Program-made: the position numbers and the translations under genes
Notes under the pieces: generated by a model
Seen by the model: the letters and a program-made list of their open reading frames with translations, nothing else
Databases searched by the model: none
What the model was told of the DNA's origin: nothing
Shown here: piece after piece, positions 45,706-53,313 of the stretch
Numbering within the stretch: position 1 is the stretch's first letter
Layout: every line of letters starts with the position of its first letter
From: Bacteroidia bacterium
Lineage (GTDB): Bacteria; Bacteroidota; Bacteroidia; Bacteroidales; F082
Assembly (NCBI GenBank): GCA_021287165.1
Contig: JAJTAY010000028.1
Coordinates: 1-57,092, forward strand
Direction of reading: 5' to 3'
Length of the DNA: 57,092 bases

Positions 45706-46446
45706 ATGAGTCAGAGCCTTGTTATCATCCCCACCTACAACGAAAAGGAAAACATTGAAAATGTTATCAGGATTGTTTTTGGGCTATCCGAGCCCTTTCA
45801 TGTGCTTGTGGTTGAAGATAACAGCCCCGATGGCACTGCCGCCATCGTCAAAAGCCTGATTCCTGAGTTTCGGGGAAGATTATTCATTGAGGAGCGCAAA
45901 GGCAAGCTCGGCCTGGGAACGGCCTATATTCACGGTTTTAAATGGGGATTGCAGCGCGGTTATGAGCATATCATCGAAATGGATGCCGATCTTTCGCACA
46001 ATCCCGCCGACTTGCCCCGATTGCTCAATGCCTGTCGCAATGGCGCCGATGTGGCGGTGGGTTCGAGATATATAACTGGTGTCAATGTGGTAAACTGGCC
46101 GATGGGTAGGGTGCTGATGTCATATTACGCCTCGGCTTACGTCAGACTAATTACTAGGATGAAGGTGCGCGATACCACAGCCGGATTTGTCTGCTACAAA
46201 CGTAAGGTGCTGGAAACTATTAATCTGGATAAAATTCGCTTCGTAGGTTACGCTTTTCAGATCGAAATGAAATACAGCGCCTGGAAACTGGGTTTTCGCA
46301 TTGAGGAAGTGCCTATCATTTTCACCGATCGCACCGAAGGCACATCGAAAATGAATAAGAGGATATTCCGCGAGGCGGTTCTGGGTGTGCTCACCCTCCG
46401 TTGGCGCGGGCTTACAGGTAGGATAAAGCCTGCAATAAAGACTTAA
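45706..46446 (+). CDS. Polyprenol-monophosphate mannosyltransferase-like GT2
   Basis: 247 residues with GT2 opening LVIIPTYNEKENIENVI, the acidic motif VVEDNSPDGTAAIV and the DXD block EMDADLSHNPADLPRL, followed by DTTAGFVCYKRKVLE. This order is typical of DPM1-type enzymes that make polyprenyl-phosphate-mannose, a lipid donor for GT-C transferases; O-glycosylation of secreted proteins is one use in this phylum. The ATG at 45706 has AGGAA just upstream and is chosen over the TTG at 45682. pyrC starts 11 nt after its stop. Confidence 0.9.
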   Translation: MSQSLVIIPTYNEKENIENVIRIVFGLSEPFHVLVVEDNSPDGTAAIVKSLIPEFRGRLFIEERKGKLGLGTAYIHGFKWGLQRGYEHIIEMDADLSHNPADLPRLLNACRNGADVAVGSRYITGVNVVNWPMGRVLMSYYASAYVRLITRMKVRDTTAGFVCYKRKVLETINLDKIRFVGYAFQIEMKYSAWKLGFRIEEVPIIFTDRTEGTSKMNKRIFREAVLGVLTLRWRGLTGRIKPAIKT

Positions 46447-46456
46447 CTCATAATCT

Positions 46457-47806
46457 ATGGCATCAGGTTTCATTATTTGCGGCGCCACAGTAGTGAACGA
46501 AGGTGCCACGTTTCAGGCAGATGTAGTCGTAAATAAGGGCATGATCGTTGAACTCCTCAGTACCGGTGAAAAGAAAGAAGATTACGCCCATTTCGATACC
46601 CTCGATGCCCGCGGACTTTATCTGCTTCCCGGCCTGATTGACGATCAGGTGCATTTTCGCGAGCCCGGCCTCACCCACAAAGCCGATATTTACAGCGAAA
46701 GCCGCGCGGCCGTTGCCGGTGGCATCACCAGCTTTATGGAGATGCCCAACACCATTCCCAATACGTTAACACAGGAACTGCTGGAAGAAAAATACGAGCT
46801 GGCTGCCGAAAAATCCTTGTGTAACTACTCGTTCTACATGGGAGCCTCCAATGATAACCTGAACGAAGTACTTCGCACCGACCCTAAAAAAGTTTGCGGA
46901 ATAAAGGTATTTATGGGGGCCAGCACCGGCAATATGCTCGTTGATGAGCCAAAAACCCTCGAAGGCATATTTGCAGAAGCGCCCACGCTTGTGGCTGTTC
47001 ACGCCGAATATGAGCCGCGGATCAGAGAGAACACACTGCACTTCATGGCAAAATATGGCGATAATGCCCCGCCTTCCGTTCATCCCATCGTGCGCGATGC
47101 CGAGGCGTGCTACCGATCTTCGGCACAAGCCGTGGAGCTGGCGGCAAAAAGAGGCACCAGACTGCATGTGCTACACCTGAGTACGGCCCGAGAAATGCAG
47201 CTCTTCAGCAACAATCGCCCGCTATCGGAGAAACAAATCACTGCCGAAGTATGTGTGCATCATCTCTGGTTTTCAGATGAAGACTATCAATCTAAAGGCA
47301 ACCTTATCAAGTGGAACCCCGCCATAAAATCGGCCGTCGATCGCGAAGCACTCTGGGATGCTCTGTTATCGGGAAAGCTTGATGTGCTTGCTACCGATCA
47401 TGCCCCACACACCATTTCCGAAAAAAGCGCTCCCTACTTTAAGGCGCCATCAGGAGGGCCATTGGTTCAGCATATGCTTCCTGCCATGCTCGAAAAGTGG
47501 AAACAAGGCACCATCAGTATTCCAGCTATTGTTGAAAAAGCATGCCACGCCCCGGCTGTCGCCTTCAAAGTTAAAAACAGGGGATTCATCAGGCCAGGTT
47601 ATTTCGCTGATTTAGTGCTTGTTAATGCCAAAAGCCAATGGACAGTAACCAAGGAAAACATCCTTTATAAATGTGGCTGGTCGCCTTTCGAGGGCACAAG
47701 CTTTGGCAGCAGTGTGGTTATGACCATCGTGAACGGAAATATCGTTTATAACAGGGGAAGTTTTACAAGTGCAGGAAAAGGCATGCGGCTTGAGTTTGAT
47801 CGTTAA
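46457..47806 (+). CDS. pyrC: Dihydroorotase
   Basis: A 449-residue amidohydrolase catalysing the third step of pyrimidine synthesis. Motifs: LPGLIDDQVHFREPGLTHKAD near 57-75, the metal-bridging lysine region GIKVFMGASTGNML, HLSTAREM, and ATDHAPHT. The first metal motif reads Q64-V-H66 where most dihydroorotases have H-x-H; I recall the same in Porphyromonas and Bacteroides enzymes, so it is probably lineage normal. Cotranscribed with the mannosyltransferase and the lipoprotein gene 13 nt downstream. Confidence 0.93.
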   Translation: MASGFIICGATVVNEGATFQADVVVNKGMIVELLSTGEKKEDYAHFDTLDARGLYLLPGLIDDQVHFREPGLTHKADIYSESRAAVAGGITSFMEMPNTIPNTLTQELLEEKYELAAEKSLCNYSFYMGASNDNLNEVLRTDPKKVCGIKVFMGASTGNMLVDEPKTLEGIFAEAPTLVAVHAEYEPRIRENTLHFMAKYGDNAPPSVHPIVRDAEACYRSSAQAVELAAKRGTRLHVLHLSTAREMQLFSNNRPLSEKQITAEVCVHHLWFSDEDYQSKGNLIKWNPAIKSAVDREALWDALLSGKLDVLATDHAPHTISEKSAPYFKAPSGGPLVQHMLPAMLEKWKQGTISIPAIVEKACHAPAVAFKVKNRGFIRPGYFADLVLVNAKSQWTVTKENILYKCGWSPFEGTSFGSSVVMTIVNGNIVYNRGSFTSAGKGMRLEFDR

Positions 47807-47818
47807 GCGTCTTAATTC

Positions 47819-48310
47819 ATGAACAAGCGACTGATATTCAACTTAATCACTGTAATATATTTATTTGTCGCCGTTATTCCGGCACTTTCGTGCAAAGGAC
47901 GAAAGCCTGAAGAGCCAAAGGTGGTCGACACCGAAATTATTGATCTGTGGGACAATGGTCGCCCGCGCAAAGTGTGGGTTTACGCCCGAGTCGATGGCAT
48001 CCGAACGGCAGTTAAAGAGATACAGTACCACCCCAATGGTGCCAAAAGCATGGAGGGACCGATCAAAGACGGCCTGAGGCATGGCGAATGGAAATCCTGG
48101 TACGAGGATGGAAATCTGTGGAGTGTAGGCAACTTTGTCAATGGTTTACGACATGGCAAAGGAATTGTTTACCACCCAAATGGACATAAGTTCATCGAAG
48201 GTGCTTATATCAACGGCGAGCGTGTTGGGAAGTGGATGTGGTGGGACGATGAAGGCCGGAGCATTACAGAGGTGGAAGCCCTTAAGCTTGCTCCTGAAAT
48301 GGTGGAGTAA
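47819..48310 (+). CDS. YwqK-type MORN-variant lipoprotein
   Basis: 163 residues with a lipoprotein-like signal (LITVIYLFVAVIPALSC, Cys25). The body holds about four MORN_2/YwqK repeats marked by YHPNGAKSMEGPIKDGLRHG, YEDGNLWSVGNFVNGLRHGKG and YHPNGHKFIEGAYINGERVGKW. These repeats are common in Bacteroidota surface proteins; the YwqK antitoxin name is from annotation tradition and does not fit a secreted lipoprotein. No toxin gene is adjacent. Last gene of the pyrC transcript. Confidence 0.82.
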   Translation: MNKRLIFNLITVIYLFVAVIPALSCKGRKPEEPKVVDTEIIDLWDNGRPRKVWVYARVDGIRTAVKEIQYHPNGAKSMEGPIKDGLRHGEWKSWYEDGNLWSVGNFVNGLRHGKGIVYHPNGHKFIEGAYINGERVGKWMWWDDEGRSITEVEALKLAPEMVE

Positions 48311-48351
48311 CTAATTGCAAAATCTCTTACTCCTCATCTCAAGCAAAACAA

Positions 48352-48385
48352 AATCAAAAGGGAGGCCATGGCCTCCCTTTTGATT
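48352..48385. terminator. Bidirectional terminator, perfect 34-bp palindrome
   Basis: Positions 48352-48368 are the exact reverse complement of 48369-48385; the core is GGGAGGCCATGGCCTCCC with A- and T-rich arms (AATCAAAA and TTTTGATT). It lies between the ends of the convergent YwqK-like and S8 protease genes and can stop both. Confidence 0.85.
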
Positions 48386-48432
48386 AAAAATAATAATTAG
48401 CTCAGAATCAGTAAACTACCATGAAGAAGCAA

Positions 48433-51174
48433 TTACTTGACTAAAATTCTGATGCTTGCCGCACGACCATCCTGCTCCAGCCTCAGGAAATAGATTCCTG
48501 CAGGAGCGCTAAAAGGCAATTCTTGTTTGCTGGCACCCTGCGCATTGGTTTGCAACAAAGGCCTTCCTCCAACATCCATCACTGTCAGACGGGCTTTTGA
48601 GAAGTTTTCAGGAATAAAAACCTGTATCTTTCCCGATTCGTATCGTGCCTTAACAGGGATTTCGCTGGCCGATTGCAGGCCTACTGCACCCCAGTCTTCA
48701 ATGCGGATATCATCTACAAAAACGCCATAGCCCTGCGGGGTGTGGGCATGCCAGGCCAGATAGCCCATCCCACTCTGTCCTGGGATAATCAGGGCCTCGG
48801 CCCACTGCCAGCCAGTTGCGCCATCAAAATCGTTCAGGCTAAGCAAGGGTTGACTAAAGGAGGCTGTTTCAGGGCTTTCTCCCCAATAAATCGACATTTG
48901 CTCGGTTGTGCCTGGCAGGAAAGCTCTGTACGCAAACCGCAGTAAATACTCCTTTCCCGCTTCAAGCACAATCGGCTGCGAGATGAGCCAATGGTCGAAG
49001 GCCGTAAGGGTTAGTCCGGTAGTATTGTAACAACCAATCGCCCTGTTACCTTGATGACTTATTAAGCTGGTAGTTAACCATTTGGCTGACCCTTGCGATT
49101 GTTGCTGCCATCCGCTCGGAATGGCCGAAACAGCAACCTGCTCAAAGTCCATTACATAAGGGAAAATGTTGATGGCCTCCACGCTGTTGAAGGTCCAGAT
49201 GATGCTACAGGCATCGTTGGCACCGAAATCATTGATCGGCACTACTTTCAAGTAATACGTGGTGCTGTGCTGGAGCGCAATATCGAAGGAATTCGCTTCC
49301 ATTAACACGCCGTTCAGCACATTTACAGGGGTTTCCACACCCTGACCATCGGTGCCGAAAAATACCAGATAGGAAGTTGCGAAGGGGGCCGGTTGCCAGC
49401 TAACCGTGATGTTCAGCAGATTATTCTGGCTACCCGTTTCCGGACTGAGGAGACCTGGCGAACAGAACGGCACACCCTGATATTCATTAATACCGCTCAC
49501 AATCAGCGAAAAATTCTGGGGCTGCTGCAAGGTGCCCTGGTGATCAACTACAATGGTATAGTTTCCCGCAACAGGATTGGCAACGTAAACCATTTCCACA
49601 TTATCCACATTGTTCTTACCGGTGGTTGTGGCTGCCGCCTGCGGGTTTTCGGGGTCGAGGCTGTAAGGATAGTACTCGGTCAAATCCGGTCCGATAATTT
49701 TCAGATCCAGATTATTGACAAGCATCGGCGTGCGCGGATTGAGCTGTGGTGGCAGCACGGTTCCCGGGGGATCGATCCATGCGATGGTAACTTTCAGTGG
49801 TTCAGTACCCGAAGCCTGAATCTGGCGGGTGTATGAAGTGCCATTTTGTAGCACTAGCTCATCAATAGCATTCTGAATCACATCGTCCTGTGTAATCAAT
49901 TCGGCCGCTGCCTGAGCGTTCATCAGTCCCCAGCCAAAGCGATAATCCGGTCCTGGGGTAGTGCCTGCCTCGTCGGCCGTATGGATTACCAGTGCGCGGA
50001 GGGTGCTGGAGCGCATGCTCTGTCCACTATGGGTTTGCTGATAATGCTGCTGCAACAGGGCCATCGTGCCGGCAGCACTTGGCGACGACATGCTGGTCCC
50101 GCTTTTCGTGGAGTAATGGGTATTTGAATTCGATCCGGCAGAGTAAGTGCTCACGCCTTTGGCAACAACATCGGGTTTAATGCGGCCGTCGTCGGTTGGC
50201 CCCCAGCTGCTGAAACTGCTCATCACAACGGAAGCCGGAGAAGTGTAGTTATTTACCTGATTAACAGCGCCTATGGCCATAGCGTTTTTGGCAGTTCCCC
50301 CATCGCTGATGCAATCGTATCCCAATGGAAAGCCATCAACAGGAGGAAGTCCACCCGTTCCGGCGTTGGAAGGTCCCTGACCGCGGTCGTTGCCCGATGA
50401 TTTGACAATCAAATAGTAAGGAGCATTATTGGATATGATGTCCCAATCGCGGGAGCGATTGCCATAAAAGCCAAATTTCCAGTCCTGCTGATTCGAAATC
50501 GTTGAATCGCCATACCAGGTCCAGACGCCGCTGGCACTGTGCCAACCGGTTATCCAACCGTAGGAATGGTTCGAAATCTCCAGGCCCTGTGCAGCAAGAT
50601 TGGCCATTTCCGATTCGGCGTTATTCCAGTCGTTGGCTTTAAGTGTTGCTTTGTAAGCCATGCCCTTGGCACTGGCCACCACACCACCGCCGACCAACGT
50701 TCCGGCCACGTGGGTGGCATGATCGCTCAGCGTAGTGGCGTTGTCCGACTGGCTCACCCTGGGCTGGCCTGAGTTGGTAAACTCCTGATGGGTCAGACGT
50801 ACGGCACCTCCGTCCCATTCTCCCAGTTTATCGTATCCTTCACCTGTAAGATTTAATCCGGTGCTTCCGCCTTCCCAAAGCTCGAAGGCTCGGGTGGTTA
50901 TGGCAGCCCCGACATTATCGGTGGATATATAAACGGGCTTGCCATCTACAACATCAACCATCTGAATAACATTACCGTTGGGCTGTATGTCCAAAACAGC
51001 CACACGGTGCTGACGTGCATAGGCCTGAACCCGTTTTTGGGCTTCGCGGTATTCCCGCTCTTTTTGACGGGAAAACTCCTGCAGCGCACTCACATTCGTT
51101 GTTTGGGCATGTGAGCATACTGCAGACAGGACTATCAACATGGTAAGAAAAATCGATCGTAAATAAATTTTCAT
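48433..51174 (-). CDS. Secreted S8 (subtilisin-like) protease with type IX sorting domain
   Basis: 914 residues with signal peptide (about 1-24, ending SHAQ). The subtilase domain (about 115-445) has D121 in LGEWDGGAV, H152 in SDHATHVAGT and the nucleophile in SGTSMSSPSAAG. A P-domain-like beta region follows (about 455-560), then an Fn3-like domain (about 565-655), a jelly-roll/MAM-like domain (about 665-825), and a C-terminal type IX sorting domain ending IYFLRLEQDGRAASIRILVK. The ATG at 51174 starts the signal peptide; the longer frame crosses a promoter box. It is a likely client of the gldKLMN machine. Confidence 0.9.
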   Translation of the reverse strand: MKIYLRSIFLTMLIVLSAVCSHAQTTNVSALQEFSRQKEREYREAQKRVQAYARQHRVAVLDIQPNGNVIQMVDVVDGKPVYISTDNVGAAITTRAFELWEGGSTGLNLTGEGYDKLGEWDGGAVRLTHQEFTNSGQPRVSQSDNATTLSDHATHVAGTLVGGGVVASAKGMAYKATLKANDWNNAESEMANLAAQGLEISNHSYGWITGWHSASGVWTWYGDSTISNQQDWKFGFYGNRSRDWDIISNNAPYYLIVKSSGNDRGQGPSNAGTGGLPPVDGFPLGYDCISDGGTAKNAMAIGAVNQVNNYTSPASVVMSSFSSWGPTDDGRIKPDVVAKGVSTYSAGSNSNTHYSTKSGTSMSSPSAAGTMALLQQHYQQTHSGQSMRSSTLRALVIHTADEAGTTPGPDYRFGWGLMNAQAAAELITQDDVIQNAIDELVLQNGTSYTRQIQASGTEPLKVTIAWIDPPGTVLPPQLNPRTPMLVNNLDLKIIGPDLTEYYPYSLDPENPQAAATTTGKNNVDNVEMVYVANPVAGNYTIVVDHQGTLQQPQNFSLIVSGINEYQGVPFCSPGLLSPETGSQNNLLNITVSWQPAPFATSYLVFFGTDGQGVETPVNVLNGVLMEANSFDIALQHSTTYYLKVVPINDFGANDACSIIWTFNSVEAINIFPYVMDFEQVAVSAIPSGWQQQSQGSAKWLTTSLISHQGNRAIGCYNTTGLTLTAFDHWLISQPIVLEAGKEYLLRFAYRAFLPGTTEQMSIYWGESPETASFSQPLLSLNDFDGATGWQWAEALIIPGQSGMGYLAWHAHTPQGYGVFVDDIRIEDWGAVGLQSASEIPVKARYESGKIQVFIPENFSKARLTVMDVGGRPLLQTNAQGASKQELPFSAPAGIYFLRLEQDGRAASIRILVK

Positions 51175-51197
51175 CAATAACATTAATTGGTGTGCGC

Positions 51198-51205
51198 CAA
51201 AGATA
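51198..51205 (-). promoter_or_regulatory. -7 box of the S8 protease gene
   Basis: Minus-strand TATCTTTG, 23 nt before the ATG at 51174; no well-spaced -33 TTTG. Confidence 0.45.
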
Positions 51206-51253
51206 TAAGAAATCTTACAATTTGATAGGTTGAAAAAAGTGCCTGGCAAAAAC

Positions 51254-51282
51254 AAAAAAACCCCGCAAAGCTATTTGCAGGG
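51254..51282 (-). terminator. Terminator of hsp20
   Basis: On the minus strand CCCTGCAAA, loop TAGC, TTTGCGGGG, then seven T: nine pairs with one T-G. Confidence 0.8.
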
Positions 51283-51308
51283 CATTGAAAACGCATGCTT
51301 TAAATTGG

Positions 51309-51737
51309 TTAGGCTATTGCAATTTCGCGGTTAATGGCCACTTTGGCTTCTTCTTTCTTGGGCAGTGCAATGCGAAGAATACCGTCGTTGTAATCTGCGC
51401 GGATTTGTTCGAGGTTGATGGTTTTTGGCAGACCGAAACTGCGCTCGAACGATCCGAACCAGAATTCGCGGCGGGTGTATCTTTCCTTCTTTTCTTCCTG
51501 ATTGTTGTTTACCTCAGCCGAAATAGTGAGCAGCTGATTGTCGAGCTTGATTCTGAAATCTTCCTTCTTAAGACCTGGAGCGGCCAGCTCAAGCACGAAA
51601 CTATCTTCTTTTTCTACAACATTTACGGCCGGACGCATCAGATAGTTTTCCGAAGGACGGAAAAAATTCCGGTCAAAATCTTCCATCATTTCGCTCAGAA
51701 CGTTGATGGGGTGCTGGTTGAAACGGATGATGTTCAT
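51309..51737 (-). CDS. Small heat shock protein, Hsp20/alpha-crystallin family
   Basis: 142 residues: a short N-terminal arm (MNIIRFNQHPINVLSEMMEDFDRNFF), the alpha-crystallin domain from about 38 to 132 (PAVNVVEKEDSFVLELAAPGLKKEDF, YTRREFWFGSFERSFGLP) and a short tail. Family members hold unfolding proteins as ATP-independent chaperones. The ATG at 51737 is chosen because AGGAGG lies 7 nt upstream, a strong Shine-Dalgarno that is rare in this window. Monocistronic, with its own terminator. Confidence 0.93.
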   Translation of the reverse strand: MNIIRFNQHPINVLSEMMEDFDRNFFRPSENYLMRPAVNVVEKEDSFVLELAAPGLKKEDFRIKLDNQLLTISAEVNNNQEEKKERYTRREFWFGSFERSFGLPKTINLEQIRADYNDGILRIALPKKEEAKVAINREIAIA

Positions 51738-51744
51738 AATTGAT

Positions 51745-51750
51745 CCTCCT
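51745..51750 (-). promoter_or_regulatory. Strong Shine-Dalgarno of hsp20
   Basis: Minus-strand AGGAGG with 7 nt to the ATG at 51737. It decides the start against the longer frame reaching 51830. Confidence 0.8.
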
Positions 51751-51975
51751 ATTTTTATTGATGAATGAATATTTGTGATTTTTGTCAGTAGGGCATCAAA
51801 TCGTGTTCCAGCCAGCATAATCGACCGCAAAGACAGGTTTTTTCAGTCATATTGTCATTTTTCCCGAATAGGCAAATGCCATTTTGTCGTCTTTTCATGA
51901 TTTCTTTAAGGAATCTTAACATGAGAAGGCTGATTTTCGGGCTTTGATAATCACCTCTTTACCGCACATTACAAT

Positions 51976-51983
51976 TATTTTTG
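51976..51983 (+). promoter_or_regulatory. -7 box upstream of the flippase-like gene
   Basis: TATTTTTG matches TAnnTTTG and lies 20 nt before the TTG start at 52004; no -33 TTTG at normal spacing. Confidence 0.4.
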
Positions 51984-52003
51984 TTAGCGAAACGACAGCA
52001 GAT

Positions 52004-53062
52004 TTGGACAATCCTCAAAACATTTTCCGACCCGGACGTATTCTCCTTCCGATTTTGTTTGGACTAGGAGCCACAGCCTGGTTGCTGTTTCGTAATCTTG
52101 ACCGCGACACCCTTGGCTTTTTCGAATGGACCTGGGCGGCTGCCGCGGGGCTGCTGATGGCTTTCGCCATGATGGGCGTACGTGATGTGGCCTATATGTA
52201 CAGGATCAGGGTGCTCACGGGCCGCAAGCTCAGTTGGCGACAGTCGTTTCAGGTGATTATGCTATGGGAATTCAGCTCGGCGGTATCGCCTTCGGTTGTA
52301 GGCGGCACCGGTCCTGCCATCTGGTTCCTTTACAAGGAGGGCCTGAATACTGGCAAAAGTACCGCTGTCGTGCTCACCTCCATTTTCCTCGACGAAGTGT
52401 TTTTTGTGCTGATGGTGCCCCTGCTGTATTTCTTTTTCGGGAGTTTGGTTCTTCCTTCTGAGCTTTCGGAAGCGTTCTCCGGCAGCATTAAAATCGCGCT
52501 TCTTCTCGGATATGCGCTAATCCTGATTTACACGCTTATCCTCACTTACACCCTTTTCATAAATCCGTACTTCTTCAAGTGGCTGCTCTCCATCGTTTTC
52601 ATGCTTCCTTTGCTTAGGCGCTGGCGGATGCGGATGCGTAAACTGGCCAACCAGCTCATCATCACCTCCAACGAATTGCGCGGTCAGAAATTTGGCTATT
52701 GGGCAAGGGCTTTCATTGCCACTGCCTTATCGTGGACGGGCCGCTACTGGGTAACCAATTTTATCTTCATGGCGTTCTTTTTCAGCCATTTAGGCATAAA
52801 GGAACATTTCCTCATCTATGCCCGCCAGCTTACCATGTGGATCATCCTGCTGGTGAGCCCCACCCCAGGCGGAAGCGGAATTTCGGAAATTGTGTTCGGC
52901 GAATTTCTCGCCGATCTGCTTCCAAACGCAGCGTGGGTGGTACCGCTTGCCGTGCTTTGGCGACTCATCAGTTATTATCCCTATCTGGTGATGGGCGCAG
53001 TGGTTCTGCCCAATTGGATAAACCGGGTTTTCCAGAAGCCTGTTTACAGAAAAATAGAATAG
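52004..53062 (+). CDS. Flippase-like membrane protein (LPG synthase transmembrane family, PF03706)
   Basis: About 352 residues with some seven or eight transmembrane segments. PSVVGGTGPAIWFLYKEGL and LVSPTPGGSGISEIVFGEFL are the family's signature loops (GG-x-GP and PTPGGSG-x-E). These proteins form the membrane half of MprF and are also found alone as lipid or glycolipid flippase-like proteins; no synthase domain is present here. No ATG exists near the N-terminus: TTG at 52004 gives the usual short basic start before helix 1, while the TTG at 51944 lies upstream of the promoter box. Confidence 0.82.
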   Translation: MDNPQNIFRPGRILLPILFGLGATAWLLFRNLDRDTLGFFEWTWAAAAGLLMAFAMMGVRDVAYMYRIRVLTGRKLSWRQSFQVIMLWEFSSAVSPSVVGGTGPAIWFLYKEGLNTGKSTAVVLTSIFLDEVFFVLMVPLLYFFFGSLVLPSELSEAFSGSIKIALLLGYALILIYTLILTYTLFINPYFFKWLLSIVFMLPLLRRWRMRMRKLANQLIITSNELRGQKFGYWARAFIATALSWTGRYWVTNFIFMAFFFSHLGIKEHFLIYARQLTMWIILLVSPTPGGSGISEIVFGEFLADLLPNAAWVVPLAVLWRLISYYPYLVMGAVVLPNWINRVFQKPVYRKIE

Positions 53063-53288
53063 CAAAACAGGGAACAGAACATCCTCATAAATAGGAAAAG
53101 ACAAAACCTGAAATTCGAAATTTTTCGATTCGTCTGTTGCCAGACAAGCACGGACATACTCCTTTTGTGGATTAGTACACAGCCCTTTAATACCAGAACG
53201 CTAAATAGAGTTTAACCTGCAAGGCATTCTATAAGGCGAGAATACCAAAACGATTTTACGCCTTCGATTGGGGTAAAACAATCCCAAA

Positions 53289-53304
53289 ACAGGCTTGCCC
53301 CTGT
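53289..53304 (-). terminator. Possible weak terminator after glutamine synthetase
   Basis: On the minus strand ACAGG, loop GGCAAG, CCTGT, followed by TTTGGG. Only five pairs and a poor T run. Confidence 0.3.
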
Positions 53305-53313
53305 GAGGCTAGA

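Noticed and set aside
47819..48310. Toxin-antitoxin pair, suggested by the YwqK family name
   Set aside because: The protein has a lipoprotein signal and no toxin-like gene beside it.
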